Shown here: in pieces, positions 14,272 to 22,018 of the stretch
How the letters are laid out: each line of letters starts with the position of its first letter
Numbering within the stretch: position 1 is the stretch's first letter
Assembly: GCF_049059935.1 (NCBI RefSeq)
Contig: NZ_JBMGQR010000063.1
Coordinates: 1-25,326 of the forward strand
From: JAURVT01 sp049059935
GTDB taxonomy: Bacteria; Actinomycetota; Actinomycetes; Propionibacteriales; Nocardioidaceae
Direction of reading: 5' to 3'
Length of the DNA: 25,326 nt
Translations under genes and position numbers: made by a program
Notes under the pieces: model-generated
The model's database searches: none
What the model was told of the DNA's origin: nothing
The model's input: only the letters and a program-made list of their open reading frames with translations

Positions 14272-14377
14272 ATCTGACCAGGTGCGCGTGAGCCTCTCGA
14301 GCGCGGCTGGACGCGGCCGCGGAAGGCCCGACCCTGGCCCTTCGAACGGCACCCTGAGCCAGGATCGGAGGACGGTG

Positions 14378-15040
14378 GTGCGACTACTCGGTGCGGGGCG
14401 CCTGGCGATCGAGATCCCCGCCGACTGGCCGGTCGAGGTGGACGCCGCACAGGTCGTCCGACGGAGCACGGTCGTCCTGCCGGACGCCCACACCGCCGCC
14501 GCCTTCGTCTGGACCCCCGTCGACGGAGCCGTCAGCGTCACGCTCGACCACTTCCCACCCAGGCCGGTCGAGCAGCCCCTCCACCGATCGGGGAGAGGCG
14601 CCGAGCGCGTCCTGCTCGAGTCCGGGGACGAGGTGGTCACGGTCGCCGGCGTCAGGCACGCCCCGGACGGGGGTGACAGCCACGCCTTCGTCGGGCTGAC
14701 CGCCCCGACCCTCGGCGGCCGGTTCACCATCAGCGGACCGGCCGGCGACGTCCAGCGGATCGCCGCCACGGCCCAGCTCGTGCCCGACGGCCAGGTGGCC
14801 GTGCCGAACGTGCTGGTGGGCATCGATCCGTTGACCCTGATGGAGCACGGGGCCCCTTCCCTGGAGGAGCGCGCCCGCAGGATCATCGAGGCGGCAGGAC
14901 TGGTCTTCGACTCGACCCACCCGCTCAAGCCCGGCGGGGGCAAGCGGAGGAGGATCGTGCTGGACGGCACCCGACCCACCGGCGGGACGGTCCTCGCCAC
15001 GGGCTCGACGGTCACCGCGAGGTTCGTCCGAGCGCGGTGA
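14378..15040 (+). CDS. Protein with C-terminal PASTA-like domain
   Basis: The product has 220 aa from the GTG at 14378, chosen because GGAGGA ends five bases upstream; a second GTG at 14375 is too close. Residues 142-218 look like one PASTA domain: VPNVLVG, then LEERARRIIEAAGL, then TRPTGGTVLATGSTVTARF. PASTA domains usually bind muropeptides outside the cell as part of Ser/Thr kinases or penicillin-binding proteins. Here there is no kinase, no transglycosylase, no signal peptide and no membrane anchor. Residues 1-135 are a beta-rich domain starting RLAIEIPADWP that I do not recognise. Localisation and role are open. Confidence 0.75.
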   Translation: MRLLGAGRLAIEIPADWPVEVDAAQVVRRSTVVLPDAHTAAAFVWTPVDGAVSVTLDHFPPRPVEQPLHRSGRGAERVLLESGDEVVTVAGVRHAPDGGDSHAFVGLTAPTLGGRFTISGPAGDVQRIAATAQLVPDGQVAVPNVLVGIDPLTLMEHGAPSLEERARRIIEAAGLVFDSTHPLKPGGGKRRRIVLDGTRPTGGTVLATGSTVTARFVRAR

Positions 15041-15182
15041 GCCGGAGCCGTCGGTCAGCCGCCGCGGTCGCCCATCTTTGACGGTGGCTCCTCGCGCTGC
15101 GGATCGACCGCGAGCGCGACGAACGTCCCAGCTGACCTGTGCACCACCGCGGTCCGGGTGCTGGACCTGGGAGACTGCGCGC

Positions 15183-15869
15183 GTGTCCGACGACGGAACC
15201 GCCCCGGTGGCGATCGACGACCTGCGAGCCGCTTCTGCCGTGCTCGACGTGCCCGGCACGCCGCTGAGCCTGCGTCTGGAGGGGCTCGAGCCGACCGGCG
15301 CCGGGACCGTCCTCACCTGGTCGTACCTGGATCCGGAGAGCTGGGCCGGTGACAAGCGTGCGGGGACCCGCCGCATCACCGGTCGCCTGACGGTCGAGCC
15401 GGAGGCCGGAACGGCGTCCGACGTGGCTCGGAGGTGGTGGGCCCGGGCGCAGCTGGAGGCCGGGCGCCGGTACCAGCAGCAGATCGACGCCGACTGGACT
15501 CCGGGCGAGCCGTTCGTCGACCGTCGCTGGACCCCGGACGACGCCTGGGACGCGCTCGTCGAGTACCTGGGCCGCCACGGCCGCCCGGTCGTCGTCGACG
15601 ACGGCGTGATCCGGGTCGGCGACGACACCTACCCCGACGACGTCTACGTCATCGACCCCCACGCGTGGGCCGCCTACCTGAACGCGGTGGAGACGGCGGG
15701 CGACGACCCAGAGGAGCGTCCCGAGCACCGGATCGTCCCGGTCGGGCGACCGACGACCGACGGGCTGCCCACCTGGGCCGCGGACGAGCTCGACGAGACC
15801 AACGGCTCGCAGGGTCCCGCCGTGGGGCTCGTCGACGGAGAGCTGGTCGGCGGCCTCCCCCACGACTGA
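15183..15869 (+). CDS. Acidic hypothetical protein
   Basis: The product has 228 aa from the GTG at 15183, with GGGAG nine bases upstream; the open frame extends to 15078 but that part has shadow composition. The protein is acidic and Trp-rich. Visible segments include RRWWARAQLEAGRRYQQQIDADW, WDALVEYLGRHGRPVVVDDG and YPDDVYVIDPHAWAAYLNAVE. No signal peptide, membrane helix or known catalytic motif is seen. It follows the PASTA gene by 142 bases on the same strand and is convergent with the DUF4394 gene. I do not recognise a family. Confidence 0.7.
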   Translation: MSDDGTAPVAIDDLRAASAVLDVPGTPLSLRLEGLEPTGAGTVLTWSYLDPESWAGDKRAGTRRITGRLTVEPEAGTASDVARRWWARAQLEAGRRYQQQIDADWTPGEPFVDRRWTPDDAWDALVEYLGRHGRPVVVDDGVIRVGDDTYPDDVYVIDPHAWAAYLNAVETAGDDPEERPEHRIVPVGRPTTDGLPTWAADELDETNGSQGPAVGLVDGELVGGLPHD

Positions 15870-15900
15870 TCCGACTGCCGGGTGGCGACCTGCTCACCGC

Positions 15901-15919
15901 CGGTGTGGGCTGGCCACCG
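15901..15919. terminator. Weak hairpin between convergent genes
   Basis: CGGT (15901-15904) and GG (15907-15908) pair with CC (15914-15915) and ACCG (15916-15919), with a GT bulge and GCTGG loop. It lies in the 64-base gap between the acidic hypothetical gene and the DUF4394 gene. The stem is short, so this is tentative. Confidence 0.25.
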
Positions 15920-15933
15920 ACCGCCCCGCGGGT

Positions 15934-16794
15934 TCAGCGGCCGGTGGGTGCGGCGACGTCGAGGAGTCGCTTGCCCCGGATGGTCGACTTGGACAGGACG
16001 GCGCCGTCGGCGAGCTGGAGTCGGTAGATCTTGGACTGGTTGCCGCTGGTGTTCGACATCAGCACGACGTCGGTCGAGCCCGAGGTGGCGATGTCGAAGC
16101 CGGTCTTGCCCCGGACGTCGATGGTGAACGCCTGGACGGTGAGATCGCCGGCGTCGGCGGGGTCGAGGCGTGCCACCGTGTCGGTGGTGGCCTCGAGCGC
16201 GTACGCCGTGGTCTGCGTCGCGCCCTTGACGCTGTGGGTGTGGGCCACGGCCGGCACCCGGGGAACCCGGCCCTCGTACTGGGCGCCCCGGGCGAAGTCG
16301 AGGGTCCCGTCGACGACGGTGCGACCGGTGTCGACGTCCACCCGGTAGTTGCCGCGCTCCTCGTTCACGACGCGCAGCAGGCCGGTGACGGGATCGAAGT
16401 CGGCGCCGAAGGCGGTCGCGGTCGACGTGATCGCCCGGCCGTCGGCGCCGTGCAGCGTCCTGGAGGTGTAGGTGCGGCCCGTGCGAGGACTGATCTTGAC
16501 CACGCGCAGCGTGTCCTTCGCGCCCTGGACGACTCCGTACAGCTTGTCGTTGGCGGGGCGGTAGTCGATGCCGACCACCGTGTCGCCGCGCCGCAGCCCC
16601 TTGACGGCCTTGGTCCGGGAGGCCTTCTGGCGGCCGGTGTCGATCGAGGTGATGCCGCCGGTGGTCGTCAAGCCGACCACCCGGACCGCCGGGTCGAGCG
16701 GGGTCGGGGCCTCGACGGCGAGGGCCGCGGGTGCCACGGCGGCGAGCATCGCGCCGGCGACGGCGAGCACGGTGAGGGAGCGAGTGGTCGACAT
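15934..16794 (-). CDS. Secreted DUF4394-like protein
   Basis: The product has 286 aa. The ATG at 16794 has AGGAG seven bases upstream, and a clean Sec signal peptide follows (hydrophobic LAVAGAMLAAVAPAALA, cleavage near residue 27). The mature protein shows the DUF4394 pattern: VVGLTTTGGITSIDT, then VGIDYRPANDKLYGVV, then GADFDPVTGLLRVVNEERGNYRVDVDTG, with repeated beta-propeller-like strands. The family is extracellular and its function is unknown. It is the last of five minus-strand genes, 64 bases after an SDR gene, so it may be the secreted end of the redox cluster. The in-frame extension to 17055 overlaps the SDR gene and is rejected. Confidence 0.85.
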   Translation of the reverse strand: MSTTRSLTVLAVAGAMLAAVAPAALAVEAPTPLDPAVRVVGLTTTGGITSIDTGRQKASRTKAVKGLRRGDTVVGIDYRPANDKLYGVVQGAKDTLRVVKISPRTGRTYTSRTLHGADGRAITSTATAFGADFDPVTGLLRVVNEERGNYRVDVDTGRTVVDGTLDFARGAQYEGRVPRVPAVAHTHSVKGATQTTAYALEATTDTVARLDPADAGDLTVQAFTIDVRGKTGFDIATSGSTDVVLMSNTSGNQSKIYRLQLADGAVLSKSTIRGKRLLDVAAPTGR

Positions 16795-16858
16795 GCTGTT
16801 CTCCTGCGTTCGGTGGGCGGTGCCTGCAGTGATGAGATGCACGTCGAGCGCAGGTGGT

Positions 16859-17695
16859 TCAGCGCTCACGCCCGAGATCGGTGCTGCGGCTGGTGGGCTC
16901 CCACGCGTCGACGTCCCCGGCGAGCGCGGCGAGGGAGTCGCGGACGGCGTCCACGGCGTCGTTGCCGAGCACGAGCAGGTAGGGCGCACGGCCCGACTCG
17001 ACGACGTCGACCAGCGCGGCGGCGGCCTTGGCCGGGTCGCCCGGCTGCTTGCCATGCGCCGTGTCGTGCTCGAGTCGTCGCCTGCCGGCGGTGTCGGCGT
17101 AGTCGGCGATGGGCTCGGCCGCCTGGGTGAGGGACCGACCGGCGAAGTCGGTGCGGAACGCGCCGGGCTCGACCGCGGTCGCGGTGATGCCGAGGGGCCC
17201 GACCTCCTTGCGCAGTGACAGGGTCAGCGCCTCGACCGCGGCCTTGGCTGCCGCGTAGTACCCGGACCCCTCGGGACTGACCCGGGCGCCGATCGAGGAC
17301 AGGTTGACGATCGAGCCGGAGCGGCGTCCGCGCATGCCGGGGAGCACGGCGCGAATGGTGCGGACGGCGCCGTTGACGTGGGTGTCGAACAGGGCCGCCA
17401 CCGCGTCGTCCTCGCCCTCCTCGACCGCTGCGCGGTAGCCGTACCCGGCGTTGTTGACCAGGACGTCGACACCGCCGAACCGTTCCTCGGCCGCCCGGAC
17501 CGCCGCCCTCACCTGCTGGTCGTCGGTGACGTCGAGCGCGAGTGCGAGCGCTCGTCCAAGGTGGGCGTCGACCAGGTCGGTGACGGCAGCGGGGTCGCGG
17601 GCGGTGACGGCGGCCTGGTGCCCGCGGTCGAGGACGGCCTCGGCCAGGGCGCGGCCGAGTCCGGTCGAGCAGCCGGTGATGAACCAGACGGACAC
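16859..17695 (-). CDS. SDR family oxidoreductase
   Basis: The product has 278 aa. The cofactor loop is TGCSTGLG (residues 7-14), followed by VNNAGYGYRA, the catalytic Ser in IVNLSSIG, and YYAAAKA with the catalytic Tyr and Lys. These are all the residues of a classical short-chain dehydrogenase using NAD(P)H. The substrate is unknown. The GTG start has AAGGAG seven bases upstream. It lies 34 bases after the second SDR gene in a cluster with an aldo-keto reductase and a lipoprotein flavodoxin. Confidence 0.92.
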   Translation of the reverse strand: MSVWFITGCSTGLGRALAEAVLDRGHQAAVTARDPAAVTDLVDAHLGRALALALDVTDDQQVRAAVRAAEERFGGVDVLVNNAGYGYRAAVEEGEDDAVAALFDTHVNGAVRTIRAVLPGMRGRRSGSIVNLSSIGARVSPEGSGYYAAAKAAVEALTLSLRKEVGPLGITATAVEPGAFRTDFAGRSLTQAAEPIADYADTAGRRRLEHDTAHGKQPGDPAKAAAALVDVVESGRAPYLLVLGNDAVDAVRDSLAALAGDVDAWEPTSRSTDLGRER

Positions 17696-17729
17696 GGTGG
17701 GCTCCTTCGTGGGGATGGGGTGGACGGCG

Positions 17730-18449
17730 TCAGGCCTGGCCGGCAGGCCGGAGGAGGATCTCGTTGAGGACCATCCGCCGGGGGCGGGTGACGGCGAACG
17801 CGATGACGTCGGCGACGTCGTCGGCGGTGACCTCGGCGCGGTCGTACAGCTCCTGGACGCCGTGCCGCGTGTCGTCGTGGGTGATGTGACCGGGCAGCTC
17901 GGTGGCCACCACGCCGGGCTCGACCAGCGTGACGCGGACGTCGGGCAGCAGCTCCTGGCGCAGCGACTCCGACCACCCGTTGAGGCCCCACTTGGTGGCG
18001 GCGTAGACCCCGTTGCCCGGCCGGGCGGTCCGTCCGGCGACCGAGGACAGGTTGACGACGTCGCCGCCCCCGTCGACGAGCTGGGGCAGGAAGACCTCGG
18101 TGGCCGTGATGGCGCCGAGCAGGTTCGTCTCGATCATGGCGCGGTAGTCGTCGCGCTGGTCGCTGCCGAACGGCCCGAGCAGCATGATGCCGGCGTTGTT
18201 GACCAGGACGTCCACGCGGCCGAGCTCGTCGCGCACCCGATCGGCGGCGGCGACCATGCTGTCTCGATCGGTCACGTCGGCGGTGATCGCCAGTGCCCGG
18301 TCGCCGAGCTCGGCGGCCAGGGCCTCGATCCGGTCGGCGCGTCGCGCGAGCAGCACCACCTGGTGGTCGAGCGCGTGCAGGGCGCGGGCGGTGGCGGCGC
18401 CGATCCCGGACGATGCGCCGGTGACGACGGCGACGCTCTGGGCGCCCAT
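17730..18449 (-). CDS. SDR family oxidoreductase
   Basis: The product has 239 aa. The TGASSGIG cofactor loop is near the N terminus, followed by LVNNAGIM, Ser in VVNLSSVAG, and YAATKWGLNG with the catalytic Tyr/Lys. The C-terminal LVEPGVVATELPGH is typical of the family. It is a soluble NADP-type reductase of unknown substrate. Its ATG overlaps the stop of the upstream aldo-keto reductase by one base (TGATG), so the two are translationally coupled. It is clearly different in sequence from the neighbouring SDR and so is not a recent duplicate. Confidence 0.93.
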   Translation of the reverse strand: MGAQSVAVVTGASSGIGAATARALHALDHQVVLLARRADRIEALAAELGDRALAITADVTDRDSMVAAADRVRDELGRVDVLVNNAGIMLLGPFGSDQRDDYRAMIETNLLGAITATEVFLPQLVDGGGDVVNLSSVAGRTARPGNGVYAATKWGLNGWSESLRQELLPDVRVTLVEPGVVATELPGHITHDDTRHGVQELYDRAEVTADDVADVIAFAVTRPRRMVLNEILLRPAGQA

Positions 18450-19327
18450 CAGGCCTCCGGGATGTCGCGCCCGAAGGCCTCGAGCGTGACGTCCTCGGGC
18501 TCGGGGCCGCCACGCGTGCCGGTGTCGAGCCCGTCGATCGCCGCGACCTGCTCGGTGGTGAGCTGGAAGTCGAAGACGTCGATGTTCTCGGCGATGCGGT
18601 GCGCCTTGGCGGACTTGGGGATCACCGACCGGCCCTGCTGGATCCCCCAGCGCAGCATCACCTGGGCCGGGCTCTTGCCGTGCGCCTCGGCGATGCCGGT
18701 GATGGTCTGGTCCTCCAGCGCACTGGCGTGCTGACCGTCGCGGTAGTGGGTGATGCCGCCGATCGGCGACCAGGCCTGGGTGAGGATGCCGTGCTCGCGA
18801 CCGAAGTCCTGGACCTCGCGCTGCTGGAAGTACGGGTGGACCTCGATCTGGTTGACCGCGGGCACCACCGACGCCTCGTCGAGCAGGCGGGTCAGGTGGT
18901 CGACCATGAAGTTGCTGACGCCGATCGCGCGGACCTTGCCGTCGGCCAGCAGGGCCTCCAGAGCCCGGTAGGCGCCGAGGGTCCTGTCGAACGCCGAGGG
19001 CAGCGCCTGGTGGAGGATCAGCAGGTCGATCTGCTCCAGCCCGAGCTTGCCCGCGCTCTTGTCGAACGCGTGCAGGGTCTCGTCGTAGCCGAAGTCGCTG
19101 ATCCAGACCTTCGTCTCGACGAACACGTCGGACCGGTCGACGTCGGCGGCGGCGAGCGCCTCGCCGACCTCGCGCTCGTTGCCGTAGGCGGCTGCGGTGT
19201 CGACGTGCCGGTAGCCCGCGGCCAGGGCGGAGGTGACCGCGTCGCGGGTCTCGTCCGGCGGGGTCTGGAAGACGCCGAGCCCCAGGGCGGGCAGCCGGAC
19301 GTCGTTGTTGAGGGTGAGGTGCTCCAT
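18449..19327 (-). CDS. Aldo-keto reductase
   Basis: The product has 292 aa. The catalytic tetrad is visible as Asp and Tyr in HVDTAAAYGNE, Lys in ETKVW and His in LLILHQALP. The NADPH-binding end carries SVIPKSAKAHRIAENIDVFDFQLT. It resembles the 2,5-diketo-D-gluconate/methylglyoxal reductase branch of the superfamily, which reduces sugar-derived and other carbonyls. GGAGGA seven bases upstream supports the ATG. It is coupled to the next SDR gene and follows the flavodoxin gene by 60 bases. The physiological substrate is unknown. Confidence 0.93.
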   Translation of the reverse strand: MEHLTLNNDVRLPALGLGVFQTPPDETRDAVTSALAAGYRHVDTAAAYGNEREVGEALAAADVDRSDVFVETKVWISDFGYDETLHAFDKSAGKLGLEQIDLLILHQALPSAFDRTLGAYRALEALLADGKVRAIGVSNFMVDHLTRLLDEASVVPAVNQIEVHPYFQQREVQDFGREHGILTQAWSPIGGITHYRDGQHASALEDQTITGIAEAHGKSPAQVMLRWGIQQGRSVIPKSAKAHRIAENIDVFDFQLTTEQVAAIDGLDTGTRGGPEPEDVTLEAFGRDIPEA

Positions 19328-19387
19328 GGTCGTTCCTCCGGTGGTGCGGTGGTGGGTCGGGATCTGTGGTGGTGCGTGGCCGGCCGG

Positions 19388-20068
19388 TCAGGGGGCGGCG
19401 AGGTCGGTGGCGGCGAGCCAGGTGTCGACGTCGGGGCCGGCGCGCGCGACGTCCTCGCCCTGCACGGCCAACCCTCGTCCGATCGTGGCGCCGGCGCACG
19501 AGCGTGCGTAGACGTCCGCGGCGTCGCCCAGCCCGCTGACCGCGTAGGTGACCACCGGGTGCACGGTCCTGCCCGAGAGGTCGAGGGCCTCGGCGACGGT
19601 CTGCATGATCATCGGCGGACGGACGTTCCAGATGGGGCTCGCCAGCAGCACCACGTCGTACCCCGACAGGTCCGGCAGATCGCCGTCGACCGCCGGCCGG
19701 GCGTCGGCCTGCTGCTCACGGGTGTTGCGGTCCACGGTGGCGTCGTACCCCCGCGGGTACGGGTCGGCTGCAAGGACCTCGTGGACGTCGCACCCGGACC
19801 GGTCCGCGATCATCTGGGCCAGGACCGCGGTGTTGCCGGTCTCCAGGTCGATCCGGCCGCCCCGGTGGTAGTTCTCCCCCGCTCGCGAGAAGAAGATCAG
19901 CAGGGTGCGCGGTGCGGAGTCGTCGTCCACGGTGGTGCTCGTCTCGTCGGTCCGGTCCGGTCGCTCCGGTGCGGGTCGACCGGTCGAGCAGGCCGCGAGC
20001 GTGGCGGTCCCGGCAGCGGCGAGAGCGGCGCGCAGGACGGTCCTCCGGTCGAGGTCCATCGGTGTCAT
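19388..20068 (-). CDS. Tat-type lipoprotein flavodoxin (Flavodoxin_4-like)
   Basis: The product has 226 aa. The N terminus has DRRTVLRAALAAAG, a twin-arginine motif (Arg8-Arg9) before a hydrophobic run, then lipobox LAAC with Cys27. The protein is therefore predicted to be folded with FMN, exported by Tat and lipid-anchored outside the cell. After a Thr/Asp-rich linker, the flavodoxin fold begins with LLIFFSRAGENY and continues with TGNTAVLAQMIAD, ADPYPRGYD and the ASPIWNVRPPMI loop, as in Flavodoxin_4 proteins. It probably carries electrons or reduces quinones at the membrane surface. It heads the redox operon and is divergent from the XRE regulator. ATG 20068 is preferred; 20059 is possible. 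Confidence 0.85.
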   Translation of the reverse strand: MTPMDLDRRTVLRAALAAAGTATLAACSTGRPAPERPDRTDETSTTVDDDSAPRTLLIFFSRAGENYHRGGRIDLETGNTAVLAQMIADRSGCDVHEVLAADPYPRGYDATVDRNTREQQADARPAVDGDLPDLSGYDVVLLASPIWNVRPPMIMQTVAEALDLSGRTVHPVVTYAVSGLGDAADVYARSCAGATIGRGLAVQGEDVARAGPDVDTWLAATDLAAP

Positions 20069-20083
20069 GCCCCCATGACAGCG

Positions 20084-20100
20084 CGCCCGCCGCGCGGGCG
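20084..20100. promoter_or_regulatory. GC inverted repeat in the flavodoxin/XRE divergent promoter
   Basis: CGCCCGC, loop CGC, GCGGGCG: a perfect 7-bp dyad 15 bases upstream of the flavodoxin start, in its leader. AGGTAAC (20118-20124) and GTCACCT (20151-20157) form a second, wide dyad nearer the regulator gene. Either could be bound by the XRE protein. Confidence 0.3.
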
Positions 20101-20156
20101 GGAGTGCCTGCTGTCCCAGGTAACGTCAGAACCTCCCAGCGCCCAGCCCGGTCACC

Positions 20157-20162
20157 TACGGT
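20157..20162 (+). promoter_or_regulatory. -10 element TACGGT, probable leaderless start of the XRE gene
   Basis: TACGGT fits TAnnnT and ends six bases before the ATG at 20169, so transcription would begin at or next to the start codon. No ribosome site is needed in that case. It overlaps the end of a candidate dyad arm. Confidence 0.4.
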
Positions 20163-20168
20163 CGGGGC

Positions 20169-21059
20169 ATGGCCCAGCAGCAGGAGATCCGTGACTTCTT
20201 GACCTCCCGACGGGCACGTCTCACGCCGGAGATGGCAGGACTCACCGTGTACGGGACGAACCGCCGCGTGAAGGGCCTGCGCCGCGACGAGGTGGCCGTG
20301 CTCAGCGGCATCTCGGTCGACTACTACACCCGGCTCGAGCGAGGGAACCTCAGCGGGGTCTCGGACCAAGTGCTCACGGCACTGGCCGCCGCGCTCCAGC
20401 TCGACGAGGCCGAGCGGACCCACCTGCGCGACCTGGCCCGATCGGCCGGCACCAGGCCGTCGACGGCGACAAACGCGAGGAGCGGGCGACGTCAGACCGT
20501 CCGGCCGGGCGTCCACCGGATCATCGACGCCATCAGCGGCCCCGCGTACGTCCGCAACGCCCGGATGGACGTCCTGGCGCTCAACCCCCTGGGCCGCGCC
20601 CTGTTCGTCGACGCCGCCGGCGCCGACGGCAGCTTCAACCTCGCCCGCTTCATGTTCCTCGACGAGCGCTCGCGGGACTTCTACGTCGACTGGCCCACCG
20701 TGGCCCGCGACAGCGTCTCCGCACTGCGGATCGAGGCCGGCCGCAGCCCCTACGACCGGGCGCTGAGCGACCTCGTCGGGGAGCTGTCGACCCGCAGCGA
20801 GGAGTTCGCCACCTGGTGGGCCGCCCACCAGGTCAAGCTGCACCGCACCGCGACCAAGACGATGCACCACCCGGTGGTCGGCGAGATCGAGCTCACCGGC
20901 GAGGCGCTGGACCTGCCCGGCGACCCTGGCCTCGGCATCATCATGTACACCGTCGAGCCCGCGAGTCCCTCTGCCCACGCGCTGGAGTTCCTCGCCAGCT
21001 GGAACGACACCTCCGCAGACCGCCGGCGCGCGTCGGCCCCCACGACCGAGACCGGCTGA
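20169..21059 (+). CDS. XRE family regulator with MmyB-like ligand-binding domain
   Basis: The product has 296 aa. The N-terminal helix-turn-helix (about residues 30-62) reads RRVKGLRRDEVAVLSGISVDYYTRLERG, the standard start of the MmyB-type regulators of Actinobacteria. The C-terminal domain (about 110-280) contains PAYVRNARMDVLALNPLGRAL and WWAAHQV, also typical, and is thought to bind a fatty-acid-like or other small ligand. In this family the regulator is usually encoded divergently from SDR or other oxidoreductase genes, as here. It probably controls the flavodoxin-AKR-SDR operon. Confidence 0.93.
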   Translation: MAQQQEIRDFLTSRRARLTPEMAGLTVYGTNRRVKGLRRDEVAVLSGISVDYYTRLERGNLSGVSDQVLTALAAALQLDEAERTHLRDLARSAGTRPSTATNARSGRRQTVRPGVHRIIDAISGPAYVRNARMDVLALNPLGRALFVDAAGADGSFNLARFMFLDERSRDFYVDWPTVARDSVSALRIEAGRSPYDRALSDLVGELSTRSEEFATWWAAHQVKLHRTATKTMHHPVVGEIELTGEALDLPGDPGLGIIMYTVEPASPSAHALEFLASWNDTSADRRRASAPTTETG

Positions 21060-21067
21060 CGTCGCCC

Positions 21068-21082
21068 CGTCCACCGTGGACG
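21068..21082. terminator. Hairpin between convergent XRE and hydrolase genes
   Basis: CGTCCA (21068-21073) and TGGACG (21077-21082) form a perfect 6-bp stem with a CCG loop in the 51-base gap between the two stops. No T-tract is seen. Confidence 0.45.
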
Positions 21083-21110
21083 TGTCGTCGTCCCTGCCCC
21101 GGGCGGGTGG

Positions 21111-21977
21111 TCAGCGGCCGAGGAACTCGACGGCGAGCGGGGCGAACTGCTCGTGGAACTGGAAGATGCCGCCGTGGCCCGAGCCCGGGTAGATGACCAG
21201 CCGTGACCCGGCGATCCGGCGGTGCAGGTCCTGCGACAGCACCGAGGGCACCATGCGGTCGTGGTCGCCGTTGGCGATCAGCGTCGGCTGGGTGATGGCC
21301 GCGAGGTCGTCAGGGGCGCCGCGACCCCAGCGCTGGATGGCCGAGAGCTGGCGGCGGAACGCGCCGAGCCTGATCGGCGCGTCACGGTCGACGGTGCGCT
21401 CCTCGAGGCGCTTCACGAACGCCTTGCCGGCCGCCTTGCCCGCGGCGTCGCGCTCGAAGAAGAGGAACTCCTTGGGGTCCGAGCGGGTGAGCGTGGCGCG
21501 GGCGATGTCGTAGTAGGTGGTGCCGACGACCTTGTCCATGTCCTTGCCGCCCTTGGGGCCCGTGCCGGTGAGCACGAGGCGGCGCAACAGCTCGGGATGC
21601 TTGAGGGTCAGCGCCTGGGCGACCATGCCGCCGAGGGAGAAGGAGAAGACGTCGACGGTGTCGTGACCGAGGGCGGCGATGAACGTGGCCGCGTCGTCGG
21701 CCATGGCCTCGACCGTGTCGGGGACCGAGCCGGTCGAGGCGCCGACCCCCAGCTGGTCGAAGGCGATGACGTGGCGGTTCGCCGCGATGGGATCGACGAT
21801 CCTGGGGTCCCAGTTGTCGAGGGTCGCGGCGAGGTGCACGAAGAACACGACGGGCACGCCGCCGCGGGGGCCCAGCTCGCGGTAGGCGAAGGTCTGCCCA
21901 CCGGCTCGGACGGTGCGGGCCGGAGCCAGGGCGTAGGAGGTGATGACGGGGTCGTCGTGGGCGTCGGCGCTGCTCAT
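21111..21977 (-). CDS. Alpha/beta hydrolase
   Basis: The product has 288 aa. The nucleophile elbow is SFSLGG (Ser114), with Ser in place of the usual first Gly. The acid is in NGDHDRMVP (Asp238 or Asp240) and the histidine in GSGHGG (His268). The oxyanion region reads HLAATLDNWDP rather than the common HG motif; this variant occurs in a recognised subgroup of hydrolases. ATG 21977 has AGGAG five bases upstream. The frame stays open far upstream, but that is a shadow of other genes. It lies 41 bases after the oxidoreductase gene, so they are probably cotranscribed and controlled by the adjacent TetR protein. Confidence 0.9.
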   Translation of the reverse strand: MSSADAHDDPVITSYALAPARTVRAGGQTFAYRELGPRGGVPVVFFVHLAATLDNWDPRIVDPIAANRHVIAFDQLGVGASTGSVPDTVEAMADDAATFIAALGHDTVDVFSFSLGGMVAQALTLKHPELLRRLVLTGTGPKGGKDMDKVVGTTYYDIARATLTRSDPKEFLFFERDAAGKAAGKAFVKRLEERTVDRDAPIRLGAFRRQLSAIQRWGRGAPDDLAAITQPTLIANGDHDRMVPSVLSQDLHRRIAGSRLVIYPGSGHGGIFQFHEQFAPLAVEFLGR

Positions 21978-22018
21978 GGGTGCTCCTGGAGGTGTCGGGG
22001 TCGGTGGGACGGTGCAGG

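Noticed and set aside
16795..17055. Longer N terminus for the DUF4394 protein
   Set aside because: It would overlap the SDR gene and bury the signal peptide. AGGAG precedes the ATG at 16794.
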